Source: Ruegeria sp. HKCCD8929
GTDB lineage: Bacteria > Pseudomonadota > Alphaproteobacteria > Rhodobacterales > Rhodobacteraceae
Assembly (NCBI RefSeq): GCF_013031405.1
Contig: NZ_WPZY01000009.1
Coordinates: forward strand, 114,316 to 178,315
Length of the DNA stretch: 64,000 nucleotides
Direction of reading: 5' to 3'
Shown here: positions 13,216 through 21,187 of the stretch, in pieces
Numbering within the stretch: position 1 is the first letter of the stretch
How the letters are laid out: each line of letters begins with the position of its first letter
Notes under the pieces: generated by a model
Databases searched by the model: none
The model's input: only the letters and a program-made list of their open reading frames with translations
What the model was told of the DNA's origin: nothing
Made by a program: the position numbers and the translations under genes

Positions 13216-14649
13216 TTATTCCGCGGCGACAGCAGCCCTGCTGTTGAACCGTTCGATGATGGCCTCGGCACAGTCGCGCCCATCACGGATGGCCCAGACC
13301 ACCAGCGAGGCACCGCGCACGATGTCACCGATGGCATAGACGCCCTCCATCTCGGTCGCGCCGGTCTGGAACGCGGCCTTGACCGTGCCCCATCGGGTGA
13401 CCGGCAGGTCGGGCTGACCAAACAGGGTCGGCAGATCCTGGGGCTCGAACCCAAGCGCCTTGATCACCAGATCGGCCTCTTCGACGTAATCCGCGCCTTC
13501 GATCACTTCGGGCGCCTGACGGCCCGAGGCATCCGGCTGGCCCAGGCGCATCTTCTGCACCATCACGCCCGCAACGGTGTCATCGCCGGTAAAGCCCTTG
13601 GGCGCGCTCAGCCATTCAAAGATCACGCCCTCTTCCTCGGCATTCTTCACCTCGCGCTGCGAGCCCGGCATATTGGCGCGGTCGCGGCGGTAGAGGCATT
13701 TGACCGAGGTCGCGCCCTGACGGACCGAGGTCCGCACACAGTCCATCGCGGTGTCGCCGCCGCCGATCACCACCACGCGCTTGCCCTCGGCATCCAGACG
13801 GCCCGAGTCGAATTCCTCGACATCGTCGCCAAAGCTCTTGCGGTTCGAGGCGGTCAGAAAGTCGATGGCCTTTTCGATCCCGGCCAGCCCGCTGCCCGGC
13901 ATGGCCAGATCGCGGGACTTGTAGACACCGGTTGCGATGATCACCGCGTCATGCTCGGCATGAATGGTGGCAAAGATATTCTCGTCCACATCACAGTTCA
14001 GCACGAACTCGACCCCGCTGTCCTCCAACAGCTGGTTGCGGCGCATGACCACGTCCTTTTCCAGCTTGAAGCCGGGGATGCCGTAGGTCAGCAACCCGCC
14101 CGCGCGGTCATAGCGGTCATAGATGGTGACCTGAATGCCCGCCCGGCGCAGCATGTCCGCCGCCGCCAGCCCGCCAGGGCCGGCACCGATGATGCCCACG
14201 CTTTCCGGGCGCTCTGACGCCGGAATGGCCGGCTTGACCCAGCCCTTCTCCCACGCGGTGTCGGTGATGTATTTCTCGACCGAACCGATGGTGACCGTGC
14301 CATGCCCCGACTGCTCGATCACGCAGTTGCCTTCGCACAGGCGGTCCTGCGGGCAGATGCGGCCGCAGATCTCGGGGAAGGTATTGGTGGCCTGGCTGGT
14401 CTGATAGGCCTCTTCCAGACGGCCAGTGGCGGTCAGGTGCAGCCAGTCGGGGATGTTGTTATGCAGCGGGCAGTGGCTCTGACAATAGGGCACGCCGCAC
14501 TGGCTGCAGCGGCTGGCCTGCTCGGCGGCCTTCTCGGCGGCATATTCCGCATAGATCTCATGGAAGTCCTCTCGGCGCATCTCGGCTGCACGCTTTTTAG
14601 GCATGTCGCGTTCGATCTGCACGAATTTCAGCATCGGTTGCTTGGCCAC
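13216..14649 (-). CDS. gltD: Glutamate synthase (NADPH) small subunit
   Basis: GltD passes electrons from NADPH to GltB. The 477-residue protein has an N-terminal iron-sulfur domain (CSQCGVPYCQSHCP near residue 45 and CPQDRLCEGNC near 100), an FAD site (IGAGPGGLAAADML near 155) and an NADPH site (VVVIGGGDTAMDC near 290). A third conserved GVYAIGDIVRGASLVVWAI stretch is near the end. The start is a GTG at 14649 with GGAG eight bases upstream; an ATG five codons later is an alternative. It heads the operon gltD - GFA - gltB. The 230-base gap to the divergent uppP should hold its promoter. Confidence 0.97.
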   Translation of the reverse strand: MAKQPMLKFVQIERDMPKKRAAEMRREDFHEIYAEYAAEKAAEQASRCSQCGVPYCQSHCPLHNNIPDWLHLTATGRLEEAYQTSQATNTFPEICGRICPQDRLCEGNCVIEQSGHGTVTIGSVEKYITDTAWEKGWVKPAIPASERPESVGIIGAGPGGLAAADMLRRAGIQVTIYDRYDRAGGLLTYGIPGFKLEKDVVMRRNQLLEDSGVEFVLNCDVDENIFATIHAEHDAVIIATGVYKSRDLAMPGSGLAGIEKAIDFLTASNRKSFGDDVEEFDSGRLDAEGKRVVVIGGGDTAMDCVRTSVRQGATSVKCLYRRDRANMPGSQREVKNAEEEGVIFEWLSAPKGFTGDDTVAGVMVQKMRLGQPDASGRQAPEVIEGADYVEEADLVIKALGFEPQDLPTLFGQPDLPVTRWGTVKAAFQTGATEMEGVYAIGDIVRGASLVVWAIRDGRDCAEAIIERFNSRAAVAAE

Positions 14650-14880
14650 GGGTCGGACTCCATGAATTGGCTGTGTTGCGCTTTCGTAGTCGAGAGCGGA
14701 GCAAATTAAAAGTCAATCTTGCTGACCTTTTTGATTCACTCAATCGCAGCGATACACGGGTAAGCGCAAATTGGCAACAATTTTAGGTACCGAACCGGAC
14801 CTAAAACGGAGCTTTCCTTTCCGGACAAGACACTTATACCCAAAACACCACACAAAAGTATGACATAAGGCCCACCGCAC

Positions 14881-15684
14881 ATGCCCCTGTTTCAGCTCAT
14901 CCTGGTGGCGCTCATTCAGGGCATCACCGAGTTTCTACCGGTGTCATCCTCGGGCCACCTGATTCTGCTGCCCAGCCTGACCGGTATGGAGGATCAGGGC
15001 CAGGTGATCGACGTGGCGGTGCATGTGGGCACACTGGGCGCGGTGGTTCTGTATTTCTGGTCCGACGTGAAAGAAGGGCTTGCGGGTCTGCCCCGGGCGC
15101 TGACCGGGCGGATGGACACCCCGGGCGCAAGGCTGGCGATGGGGCTGATCGTGGCCACGATTCCCATCGTCATCACCGGCGCCGCGCTGCATTTCACCGG
15201 GCTGAGCGACGCACTGCGCTCGATCGCGGTGATCGGCTGGACCATGCTGGTGTTCGGCATCGTGCTTTATTGGGCCGATCAGACAGGCCCCGAGGTCAAG
15301 GAGGCCGCCGACTGGGGCCTACGCGACGCGGTGATCATGGGGCTGTGGCAGGCAATCTCCCTGATCCCCGGCACGTCCCGCTCGGGCATCACCATTACCG
15401 GGGCCCGGCAGTTGGGCTATACCCGCGAGGATGGCGCACGCATCGCCATGCTGATGTCGATCCCGACCATCATCGCTTCGGGCGTGCTGCTGGGGGCCGA
15501 GGTTGCGGTCACCGCCAACGCCCAGGCCGCCCGCGACGGCGCCATCGCCGCCGGTTTCGCGTTTGTCTCGGCGCTTCTCGCCCTGACCCTGATGATGCGC
15601 CTGCTGCGCAGCGTCAGCTTCACACCATACGTGATCTACCGGGTGATCCTCGGCATCATCCTGCTGGTGATTGCCTATAGCTGA
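14881..15684 (+). CDS. uppP: Undecaprenyl-diphosphatase UppP (BacA)
   Basis: UppP removes a phosphate from undecaprenyl diphosphate to recycle the lipid carrier for peptidoglycan. The 267-residue membrane protein has both signature motifs: GITEFLPVSSSGHLIL near residue 15 (the E-rich and PVSSSGH catalytic region) and GTSRSGITITGARQLG near 165. About eight hydrophobic segments are visible. The stop at 15684 directly abuts the stop of the convergent NDUFA9-like gene, leaving no room for a separate terminator. Confidence 0.97.
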   Translation: MPLFQLILVALIQGITEFLPVSSSGHLILLPSLTGMEDQGQVIDVAVHVGTLGAVVLYFWSDVKEGLAGLPRALTGRMDTPGARLAMGLIVATIPIVITGAALHFTGLSDALRSIAVIGWTMLVFGIVLYWADQTGPEVKEAADWGLRDAVIMGLWQAISLIPGTSRSGITITGARQLGYTREDGARIAMLMSIPTIIASGVLLGAEVAVTANAQAARDGAIAAGFAFVSALLALTLMMRLLRSVSFTPYVIYRVILGIILLVIAYS

Positions 15685-16668
15685 TCACATGTTGAGGTTC
15701 TTGGCCGAGCTCTGCATCTCGTTGTACTGGCCCGCCGGGCGGAACTTCCACAGATAATCCGGCAGAATCGATTCCAGCGTGGCAGGCTCGATCCCCAGAT
15801 CGGCAAAGCCCTTGGCGCCTTCACCGACCACATTGTCCCGGCGCAGGTTCTTGAGCTGATCGCGGGTCAGAATGTTGTTCGGGAAAAGCTGCAGGCTAAG
15901 GTATTTTGCAAGGTCCAGAACACTGGCCATGATCCGCGCAACCCAGAAGGGCATGGCGATGACGATCCGGCGGCGGTGGATCACGTCGAGCATCTGCGCC
16001 ATCAGCTCGCGGAAGCTTTTGACCTCGGGTCCGCCCAGCTCATAGACGCCGCTCTCGGCCTCGCCCAGCGCACCCTTGACCGCAGCCTTGGCCACATCAT
16101 CGACATAGACCGGCTGAAACCGGGTCGCGGACCCCACCACCGGCAGGAACGGGCCCATCCGGGTCATGCCGGCAAACCGGTTAAAGAACTGATCCTCGGT
16201 TCCGAAGATCACCGACGGGCGCAGGATCACCGCATCGGGCATATGCTGAAGTACCCCGGCCTCGCCCTCGGCCTTGGTCCGCGCATATTGGCTGTCGGCC
16301 CCGGCATCGGCGCCAATGGCAGAGATATGAACCATCCGGCCAATTCCCTGTTCCGCCGCGAGACGAGCGATCCGCCCAGCGCCTTCGGCCTGCACAGCCT
16401 CAAAATCGTTCCTGCCCAGCTCATTCAGGACGCCCACGCAGTTCACCACCGCATCCGCACCCTGCATGGCCAGCGCCACCGAGGCATCGTCGCGAATGTT
16501 GCACAGAACCGGCTCGACCTGACCGACCGCCCCATAGGGCTTGACGAACATCGCCTCGTTCGGACGCCGCACCGCCACCCGGACACGCCAGCCCTCGCCC
16601 GCCATGCGCCGCGCGATATAGCGGCCAACAAACCCTGATCCGCCGTAAATCGTGACCAGTTTCGACAT
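15685..16668 (-). CDS. Complex I NDUFA9-subunit-family NAD(P)-binding protein
   Basis: The 327-residue protein is an atypical short-chain dehydrogenase. The Rossmann glycine motif YGGSGFVGRYIARRM is at residues 8-22, with NCVGVLNELGRNDF near 95, the YARTKAEGE segment where the active-site Tyr-x-x-x-Lys would be, and RPSVIFGTEDQFFNRF. This matches the NDUFA9 family, an accessory subunit of respiratory complex I in alphaproteobacteria and mitochondria. The complex I genes themselves are not in the window. AGGAG precedes the ATG by eight bases. Its 3' end abuts uppP. Confidence 0.92.
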   Translation of the reverse strand: MSKLVTIYGGSGFVGRYIARRMAGEGWRVRVAVRRPNEAMFVKPYGAVGQVEPVLCNIRDDASVALAMQGADAVVNCVGVLNELGRNDFEAVQAEGAGRIARLAAEQGIGRMVHISAIGADAGADSQYARTKAEGEAGVLQHMPDAVILRPSVIFGTEDQFFNRFAGMTRMGPFLPVVGSATRFQPVYVDDVAKAAVKGALGEAESGVYELGGPEVKSFRELMAQMLDVIHRRRIVIAMPFWVARIMASVLDLAKYLSLQLFPNNILTRDQLKNLRRDNVVGEGAKGFADLGIEPATLESILPDYLWKFRPAGQYNEMQSSAKNLNM

Positions 16669-16891
16669 CTGAGTGGCTCCTGCTGGTTAGGTCTTGATCC
16701 GATCTACCCCCCCGCGCGGGCGCAAACAAGGCGCAATAACGCCGCGCGGGCCGCAAAATGCGGGGTTTTCCGAGGGATGGGATATGACGGCCCAGGACGC
16801 GTCCGGAACCTTGGGAAAAAACTTTCACAAAAGCCCCAAAATCCGGTTGACGCCCCCCGCCCGTGGGCTTAAACGCCCCCTCACGACACCT

Positions 16892-16978
16892 GCCCAGGTG
16901 GCGGAATTGGTAGACGCGCTAGCTTCAGGTGCTAGTGTCCGTATGGACGTGGAGGTTCGAGTCCTCTCCTGGGCACCA
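16892..16978 (+). tRNA. tRNA-Leu (anticodon CAG), island attachment site
   Basis: The acceptor arms GCCCAGG and CCTGGGC pair perfectly. The D arm GCGGAATTGGTAGACGC, the anticodon stem CTAGC/GCTAG with loop TTCAGGT (anticodon CAG), a long class II variable arm and the TTCGAGT T-loop are all present, and CCA is encoded. The island starts inside its 3' end, and integration has kept the gene intact. Confidence 0.96.
16958..16978 (+). repeat. attL core in the tRNA-Leu 3' end
   Basis: CGAGTCCTCTCCTGG at 16958-16972 plus GCACCA matches the copy at 42315-42334, which lacks one G. This direct repeat marks the left junction of the island. Confidence 0.85.
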
Positions 16979-17068
16979 TTTCTTCCGAACATAGCTGCTC
17001 ATAAATACTCAATTTCATTGAGTTTTTGACCGTTTCTCGGGTATCATTCTGAACATGGTGGAACATAG

Positions 17069-17144
17069 TACCCCACCCAATACCCCACAAGTTTGGGGTA
17101 CCGAACCGGGGTACGGGAACCCAGTTTGGGAGGTGATACCCCAC
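17069..17144. promoter_or_regulatory. Repeated TACCCCAC motifs upstream of int (candidate integrase arm sites)
   Basis: TACCCCAC occurs at 17069-17076, 17081-17088 and 17137-17144, and a near-inverse TTGGGGTA at 17093-17100. At the other island end GTGGGGGTA (42237-42245) and GGGGGTAT (42251-42258) repeat the theme. Repeats at both ends close to att cores are what integrase or excisionase arm sites would look like. The last copy touches the int start codon and could also serve in autoregulation. Confidence 0.4.
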
Positions 17145-18330
17145 ATGGCTCTGTCGGACGTTAAGATCAGGAAAGCAAAGGCAAAAAGACAAACCGTACA
17201 AGCTGTATGATTCGCTTGGGCTCTTTATTTTGGTAAAGGCGAACGGCTCCAAGCTGTGGCGTCAGAAGTACCAGATCGCCGGAAAAGAACGCACCATTAC
17301 ACACGGCGCGTACCCCAATGTGTCCCTCAAAGAAGCACGCAGGAAGCGCGATGACATCCGCAATCAATTGGCCAACGGGCAAGACCCTGCGGTGCAACGG
17401 CGTCTCAACCAGATTGAAGCGGAAACGCAGGCCCGGAATACCTTTCTGCTCGTGGCGGAAGAGTACCTACAAATGGCGTACGATCGCGAATTAGCTGATG
17501 CGACCATGCGGAAAAAGATTTGGCACGTACACACGCTGGCCACAGAATTGCACCATCGACCAGTCCGAGAAATCACCGCCGCAGAAGTGCTCCATTTGCT
17601 AAAGCGAATTGAACAAAGTGGACGCCGAGAAACCGCCAAGAAGCTGAGAGGCACAATTTCAGGTGTCTTTCGCCATGCCGTGGTGACGCTCCGTGCCGAC
17701 AACGACCCCACGCAGGTCATCAAAGGCTCCTTGTTGCCCGTGAAGGTCACCAACCGAGCCGCCATCACTAATGAAAAGCAGTTTGGGCGGTTCCTTCGCA
17801 ATCTTGATGATTACTCGGGGGCAGGAGTAATCAAAGATGCCATCCTGTTTCAAATCCTGACCATGGCCCGACCAGGTGAAGTACGAGGGGCCAAGCAGCT
17901 CGAGTTTGATCTGGAAGAGCGAAAATGGACGATCCCGGCTGAACGCATGAAGATGCGCCGCGACCACATTGTGCCGTTGTCCGATCAAGCGGCGGCGGTG
18001 GTGAATCGCAACTGGGTTGATGTGGAGGGGGTGGAGCTTATCTTCCCGTCGCTGAATTCGAACCGGAAATGGCTGTCAGAGAACGCCTTCAATTCCGCAT
18101 TGCGACGTATGGGTTATTCCAAAGACGAAGTGACAGCTCATGGATTTCGCTCAACTGCCAGCACAATCCTCAACAATCGAGGATATGACCCCGAGGTCAT
18201 TGAGGCGGCGCTTTCTCACCAAGATAAGAACGCCATTCGACGTGCGTACAACCGCGCGACCTACTGGGATCAACGGGTGGAGTTGATGCGGGCTTGGGCC
18301 GACATATGTGAGGAGGTTAGGACCTTTTGA
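17145..18330 (+). pseudogene. int: P4-type tyrosine integrase, frameshifted near its start
   Basis: The expected start ATG at 17145 encodes MALSDVKIRKAKAK, the usual N-terminus of P4-like (DUF4102) integrases. It then runs into a stop at 17208-17210. One extra A in the A5 run at 17183-17187 explains this: reading one base back restores KDKPYKLYDSLGLFILVKANG, and from 17230 the frame is open for 366 residues. The catalytic domain is intact: the RPGEVRG Arg, HGFRSTAST (His/Arg) and a C-terminal LSHQDKNAIRRAYNRA Tyr. The enzyme would recombine att sites in tRNA-Leu. A TTG at 17230 could still give an N-terminally shortened protein, but the arm-binding domain would be damaged. A sequencing error in the homopolymer is the main alternative. 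Confidence 0.85.
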
Positions 18331-18340
18331 TCGGTGCCCT

Positions 18341-18390
18341 CTGCCTTCGGGAAGCAGGGGTCGGAGGTTCGAATCCTCTCACTCCGACCA
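18341..18390 (+). other. 3' half of a tRNA-Pro gene (fossil attachment site)
   Basis: The 50 bases read as an anticodon arm (CTGCC-TTCGGGA, anticodon CGG), then GGTCGGAGG, T-loop TTCGAAT, CCTCT, CACTCCGACCA. This fits the 3' half of an alphaproteobacterial tRNA-Pro, but there is no 5' half. It begins ten bases after the integrase stop. A tRNA 3' half next to an integrase is typical of an att site, here for a different tRNA than the one the island now occupies. Confidence 0.7.
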
Positions 18391-18618
18391 ATGAAATCAA
18401 CCTCTTATCGAAAATCTGATTTAGAATTGTCTCGCTTTTGTCTCTAGACTGAGCCCAAAGGCGCAGGGATGCTGAATCTAATGCGTCCTACACAAAACCT
18501 GGGTCGCGAGGGATTTAATGAATCCGCAAACGCGGGAGCGGCTTAGCTATTGGCAGGAAAGGCCTCCTGACGAGAAGGTTTGGTTGCTGGGACCAACCTT
18601 TGATCAAGATACTATCCC

Positions 18619-19310
18619 ATGACCGATGCCACATCAGCAGTAAGCCCGCTCCGCCGGCGTATGATCGACGATATGTCGCTACGCAACTGTCGCCGGCCAC
18701 GCAACGATCCTATCTTCACGCCGTTGCCAAGTTCAGCCGATATTTCACTACTCACCGGATCGGTTGGGACTGGAGGATGTTCGGGCCTTTCAGGTCTTTC
18801 TGGTGTCGCAGGGCATTTCCTGGGCCGCACTCGACCAGACGGTCTGCGCCGTGCGCTTTTTCTATGGCGTAAGGCTGAACCGGGCAGAGATTCCCGAGCG
18901 GATCGCCTTTGCATGCAGGCCACGCAAACTTCCGACGATCCCGAATGCCGACGAGGTAGTGCGTTTCCTCGAGGCAGTGCCATCCCTGAAGGCGAGCGCG
19001 GCCCTGACGACGGCCTACGCCGCAGGTTTGCACGCCTCGGAGGCAGTCAGCCTGAAGGTGACGGACATCGACAGTGATCGTATGGTGCTCCAGATCTGCC
19101 ATGGTAAAGGCGCCAAAGACCGCACGGTCATGCTTTCGCCACGGCTTCTCGATGTCTTGCGGACCTACTGGCGCCCGCCGCGCCCACCGCGCTGGCTGTT
19201 TCCGGGGCGTGGCGACAAGCCTATCGACGTGCAAACGTTATACGCCGCCTGTCGGTCCGCAACCAAGGCGGCAGGATTGACCAAGAAGGTCAGCGTACCC
19301 TATCAGGTCA
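18619..19310 (+). pseudogene. Decayed tyrosine recombinase (IS91-associated type)
   Basis: Fragments of one recombinase lie in successive frames: MTDATSAVSPLRRRMIDDM, then SPATQRSYLHAVAKFSRYF, then GLEDVRAFQVFLVSQG through LYAACRSATKAAGLTKKVSV. At least two frameshifts separate them. The last segment contains the core TTAYAAGLHASEAVSLKV and GKGAKDRTVML, but coding similarity ends before the HxLRH and catalytic Tyr motifs. The family commonly accompanies IS91-type transposases, though none is seen here. The gene is dead and truncated at about 19310. Confidence 0.75.
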
Positions 19311-19746
19311 CTTGCTCTAGCCATTGCGAGACGCAGGGGGTGACATCACCTGATGTCTCGCTGAAACGCGCTCCCTACAGTTATTATTCTTGCCCGAAAT
19401 CCCGCCATATGACGCGCGCACGCTACGCCCCAAAAATTGTCTAATTGCATATCCATACCGCGCAATATGCTCCGCGCGTACTCATCCGAATACCGTTTTC
19501 GAACAATCCAAAAAAAACTCGCTTGCCAGAAAAATATTGGCGCAGCTTTAAAGGTTAGGACAGAGACACTACCTGACAAGTTTGCCATTTTGATGTATAG
19601 TTTTGCCAGTTAATTTCTTACATTGATGCTGCTTTGATTCTCGAATTCTAACAGTGAGTGACCACCAATTACAAACAAAACCAAGGGCTTACTATCAGAT
19701 TCCGATACACATCTTTGAAAAATAAGTTCATCGAGGAGATAAATCC
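19311..19746. other. AT-rich spacer without a gene
   Basis: No coding pattern, tRNA or known repeat is recognisable here. The composition is clearly lower in GC than the backbone. The final bases (GAGGAG seven bases before TTG at 19747) supply the ribosome binding site of the BNR gene, and the spacer presumably contains the promoter of the 19.7-23.6 kb operon. Confidence 0.4.
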
Positions 19747-21183
19747 TTGACCGAGTCTCACCGCTGGATCGCCACCGAAGCTCCGTTGTCATCGCGCTAT
19801 GACGACTGCATTTTTGTTTCCAAAACCGTGGGTTGGGCCATCAACGGATCCGGCGAAGTATACCGTACCGACAACGGTGCCAAAACTTGGAGCCGTCAGG
19901 AACGGCTGGGACGATCTTACTTACGCTGCATTGGTATGGCGAATCAGGATACTGGCTGGATTGGGTGCACGACGCCTAATTCGCAGGTGTTTATGACAAC
20001 AAATGGTGGCGGTCTTTGGACGCCGGTTCCGAACTTGCCGTGCCAATATAATGACCGGGATGATGCCGACGCCCCAGAAGCAGTTTGTGGTCTTCACGTT
20101 CTGAACGAAACCTACATTTTTGCAAGCGGCGCCAATAATCCTGAAGTTCCTGCCCGTTTCCTTAAATCCAGCGATGGCGGTGTCACTTGGCGTGCCCGCG
20201 ACATGGAAGATGTCGCATCCTGCCTGATCGATATCTTCTTTCAGACACCGGAAATCGGGTGGGTCGTTGGCGGGCGCGCCACGCGGCCTCATCCGCGCCG
20301 CAGTGATATCCTGCCGGTTGTTTTGAAAACCGTGGATGGGGGCAAAAACTGGGTCAACATGCTGGGCCCCAATATTCAGGCCCCGCTTGGCGAATGGGGA
20401 TGGAAGATTCAGTTCGTGACGGACCAGTTCGTCGTTGTTGCTCTGGAAAACTTTAAGGCCGGTGCAATTCTGATTTCGGAAGACGGAGGGGACAATTGGG
20501 AGCGCATTGAGATCCGCGATGACGCCGGTGATATGATCAACGGCAATCTTGAGGGTATCGGGTTTCTGGATCGCGCGACGGGTTGGGTCGGTGGCTGGGG
20601 GGATGTCGCCATTTCCAGCGGGCGGACCAGCGGGACAACCGATGGCGGGCGCACCTGGACGGACCTGACACAGAGCTGGCCCGCTCCGCTAGCCGAGGAA
20701 AGCTGCCCCAACGATGTTGATCGCGGTCAGTATCTAAACCGCTTCCGGTTCGTTGACGGGTTCGGGTATGCCTCGGGGAATACGATCTACAAGTATACGG
20801 ATGAAGAAATCGAGGATTTCGATCCGCAGCAGATGCAGTCTGACCGGCTTCTCCCGGTCGCTGGCAATATCGGTTTCACCGACAATGCCCGCATCCCGAT
20901 TGAGGTCAAGCCGGGCACGTCGTCGCTGACCATAGATATCTACGATCGGTTTGCTGGCCGGGTCCGAACGCTGGTGGATGAGCGTGATCCATCCTCCGGA
21001 CGGCATACACTGACGTGGGATTTGACCGACGATAACGGCAGATCCCTGGATGCACGGCAACATCTGGTCCGTGTCGTGGCGGATGGCGAAAGCGACAGCC
21101 GCCTTATCGTCCGTCAGGACGGCAAAGACAGATCAGAACGCCGCCATCAAGCGCATCTTCTGCATATGCTGGAGGGGAGCTGA
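19747..21183 (+). CDS. BNR/YCF48-type beta-propeller protein with C-terminal FlgD-like domain
   Basis: The 478-residue protein contains repeated Asp-box-like blades (YRTDNGAKTWSR, FMTTNGGGLWTP, LKSSDGGVTWRA, LKTVDGGKNWVN, LISEDGGDNWER, GTTDGGRTWTDL) interleaved with GWAING and GWIGCT strands. These are typical of YCF48/HCF136-like six- or seven-bladed propellers. Residues about 385-455 resemble the FlgD/por-type Ig fold (LTIDIYDRFAGRVRTLV...GRHTLTWDLTDDNG). There is no signal peptide. The start is TTG with GAGGAG seven bases upstream. The ferritin-like gene follows after four bases, so they are co-translated. A truncated paralogue sits at 35.4-35.9 kb. Function is unknown; the fold suggests binding or assembly. 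Confidence 0.75.
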   Translation: MTESHRWIATEAPLSSRYDDCIFVSKTVGWAINGSGEVYRTDNGAKTWSRQERLGRSYLRCIGMANQDTGWIGCTTPNSQVFMTTNGGGLWTPVPNLPCQYNDRDDADAPEAVCGLHVLNETYIFASGANNPEVPARFLKSSDGGVTWRARDMEDVASCLIDIFFQTPEIGWVVGGRATRPHPRRSDILPVVLKTVDGGKNWVNMLGPNIQAPLGEWGWKIQFVTDQFVVVALENFKAGAILISEDGGDNWERIEIRDDAGDMINGNLEGIGFLDRATGWVGGWGDVAISSGRTSGTTDGGRTWTDLTQSWPAPLAEESCPNDVDRGQYLNRFRFVDGFGYASGNTIYKYTDEEIEDFDPQQMQSDRLLPVAGNIGFTDNARIPIEVKPGTSSLTIDIYDRFAGRVRTLVDERDPSSGRHTLTWDLTDDNGRSLDARQHLVRVVADGESDSRLIVRQDGKDRSERRHQAHLLHMLEGS

Positions 21184-21187
21184 CACA

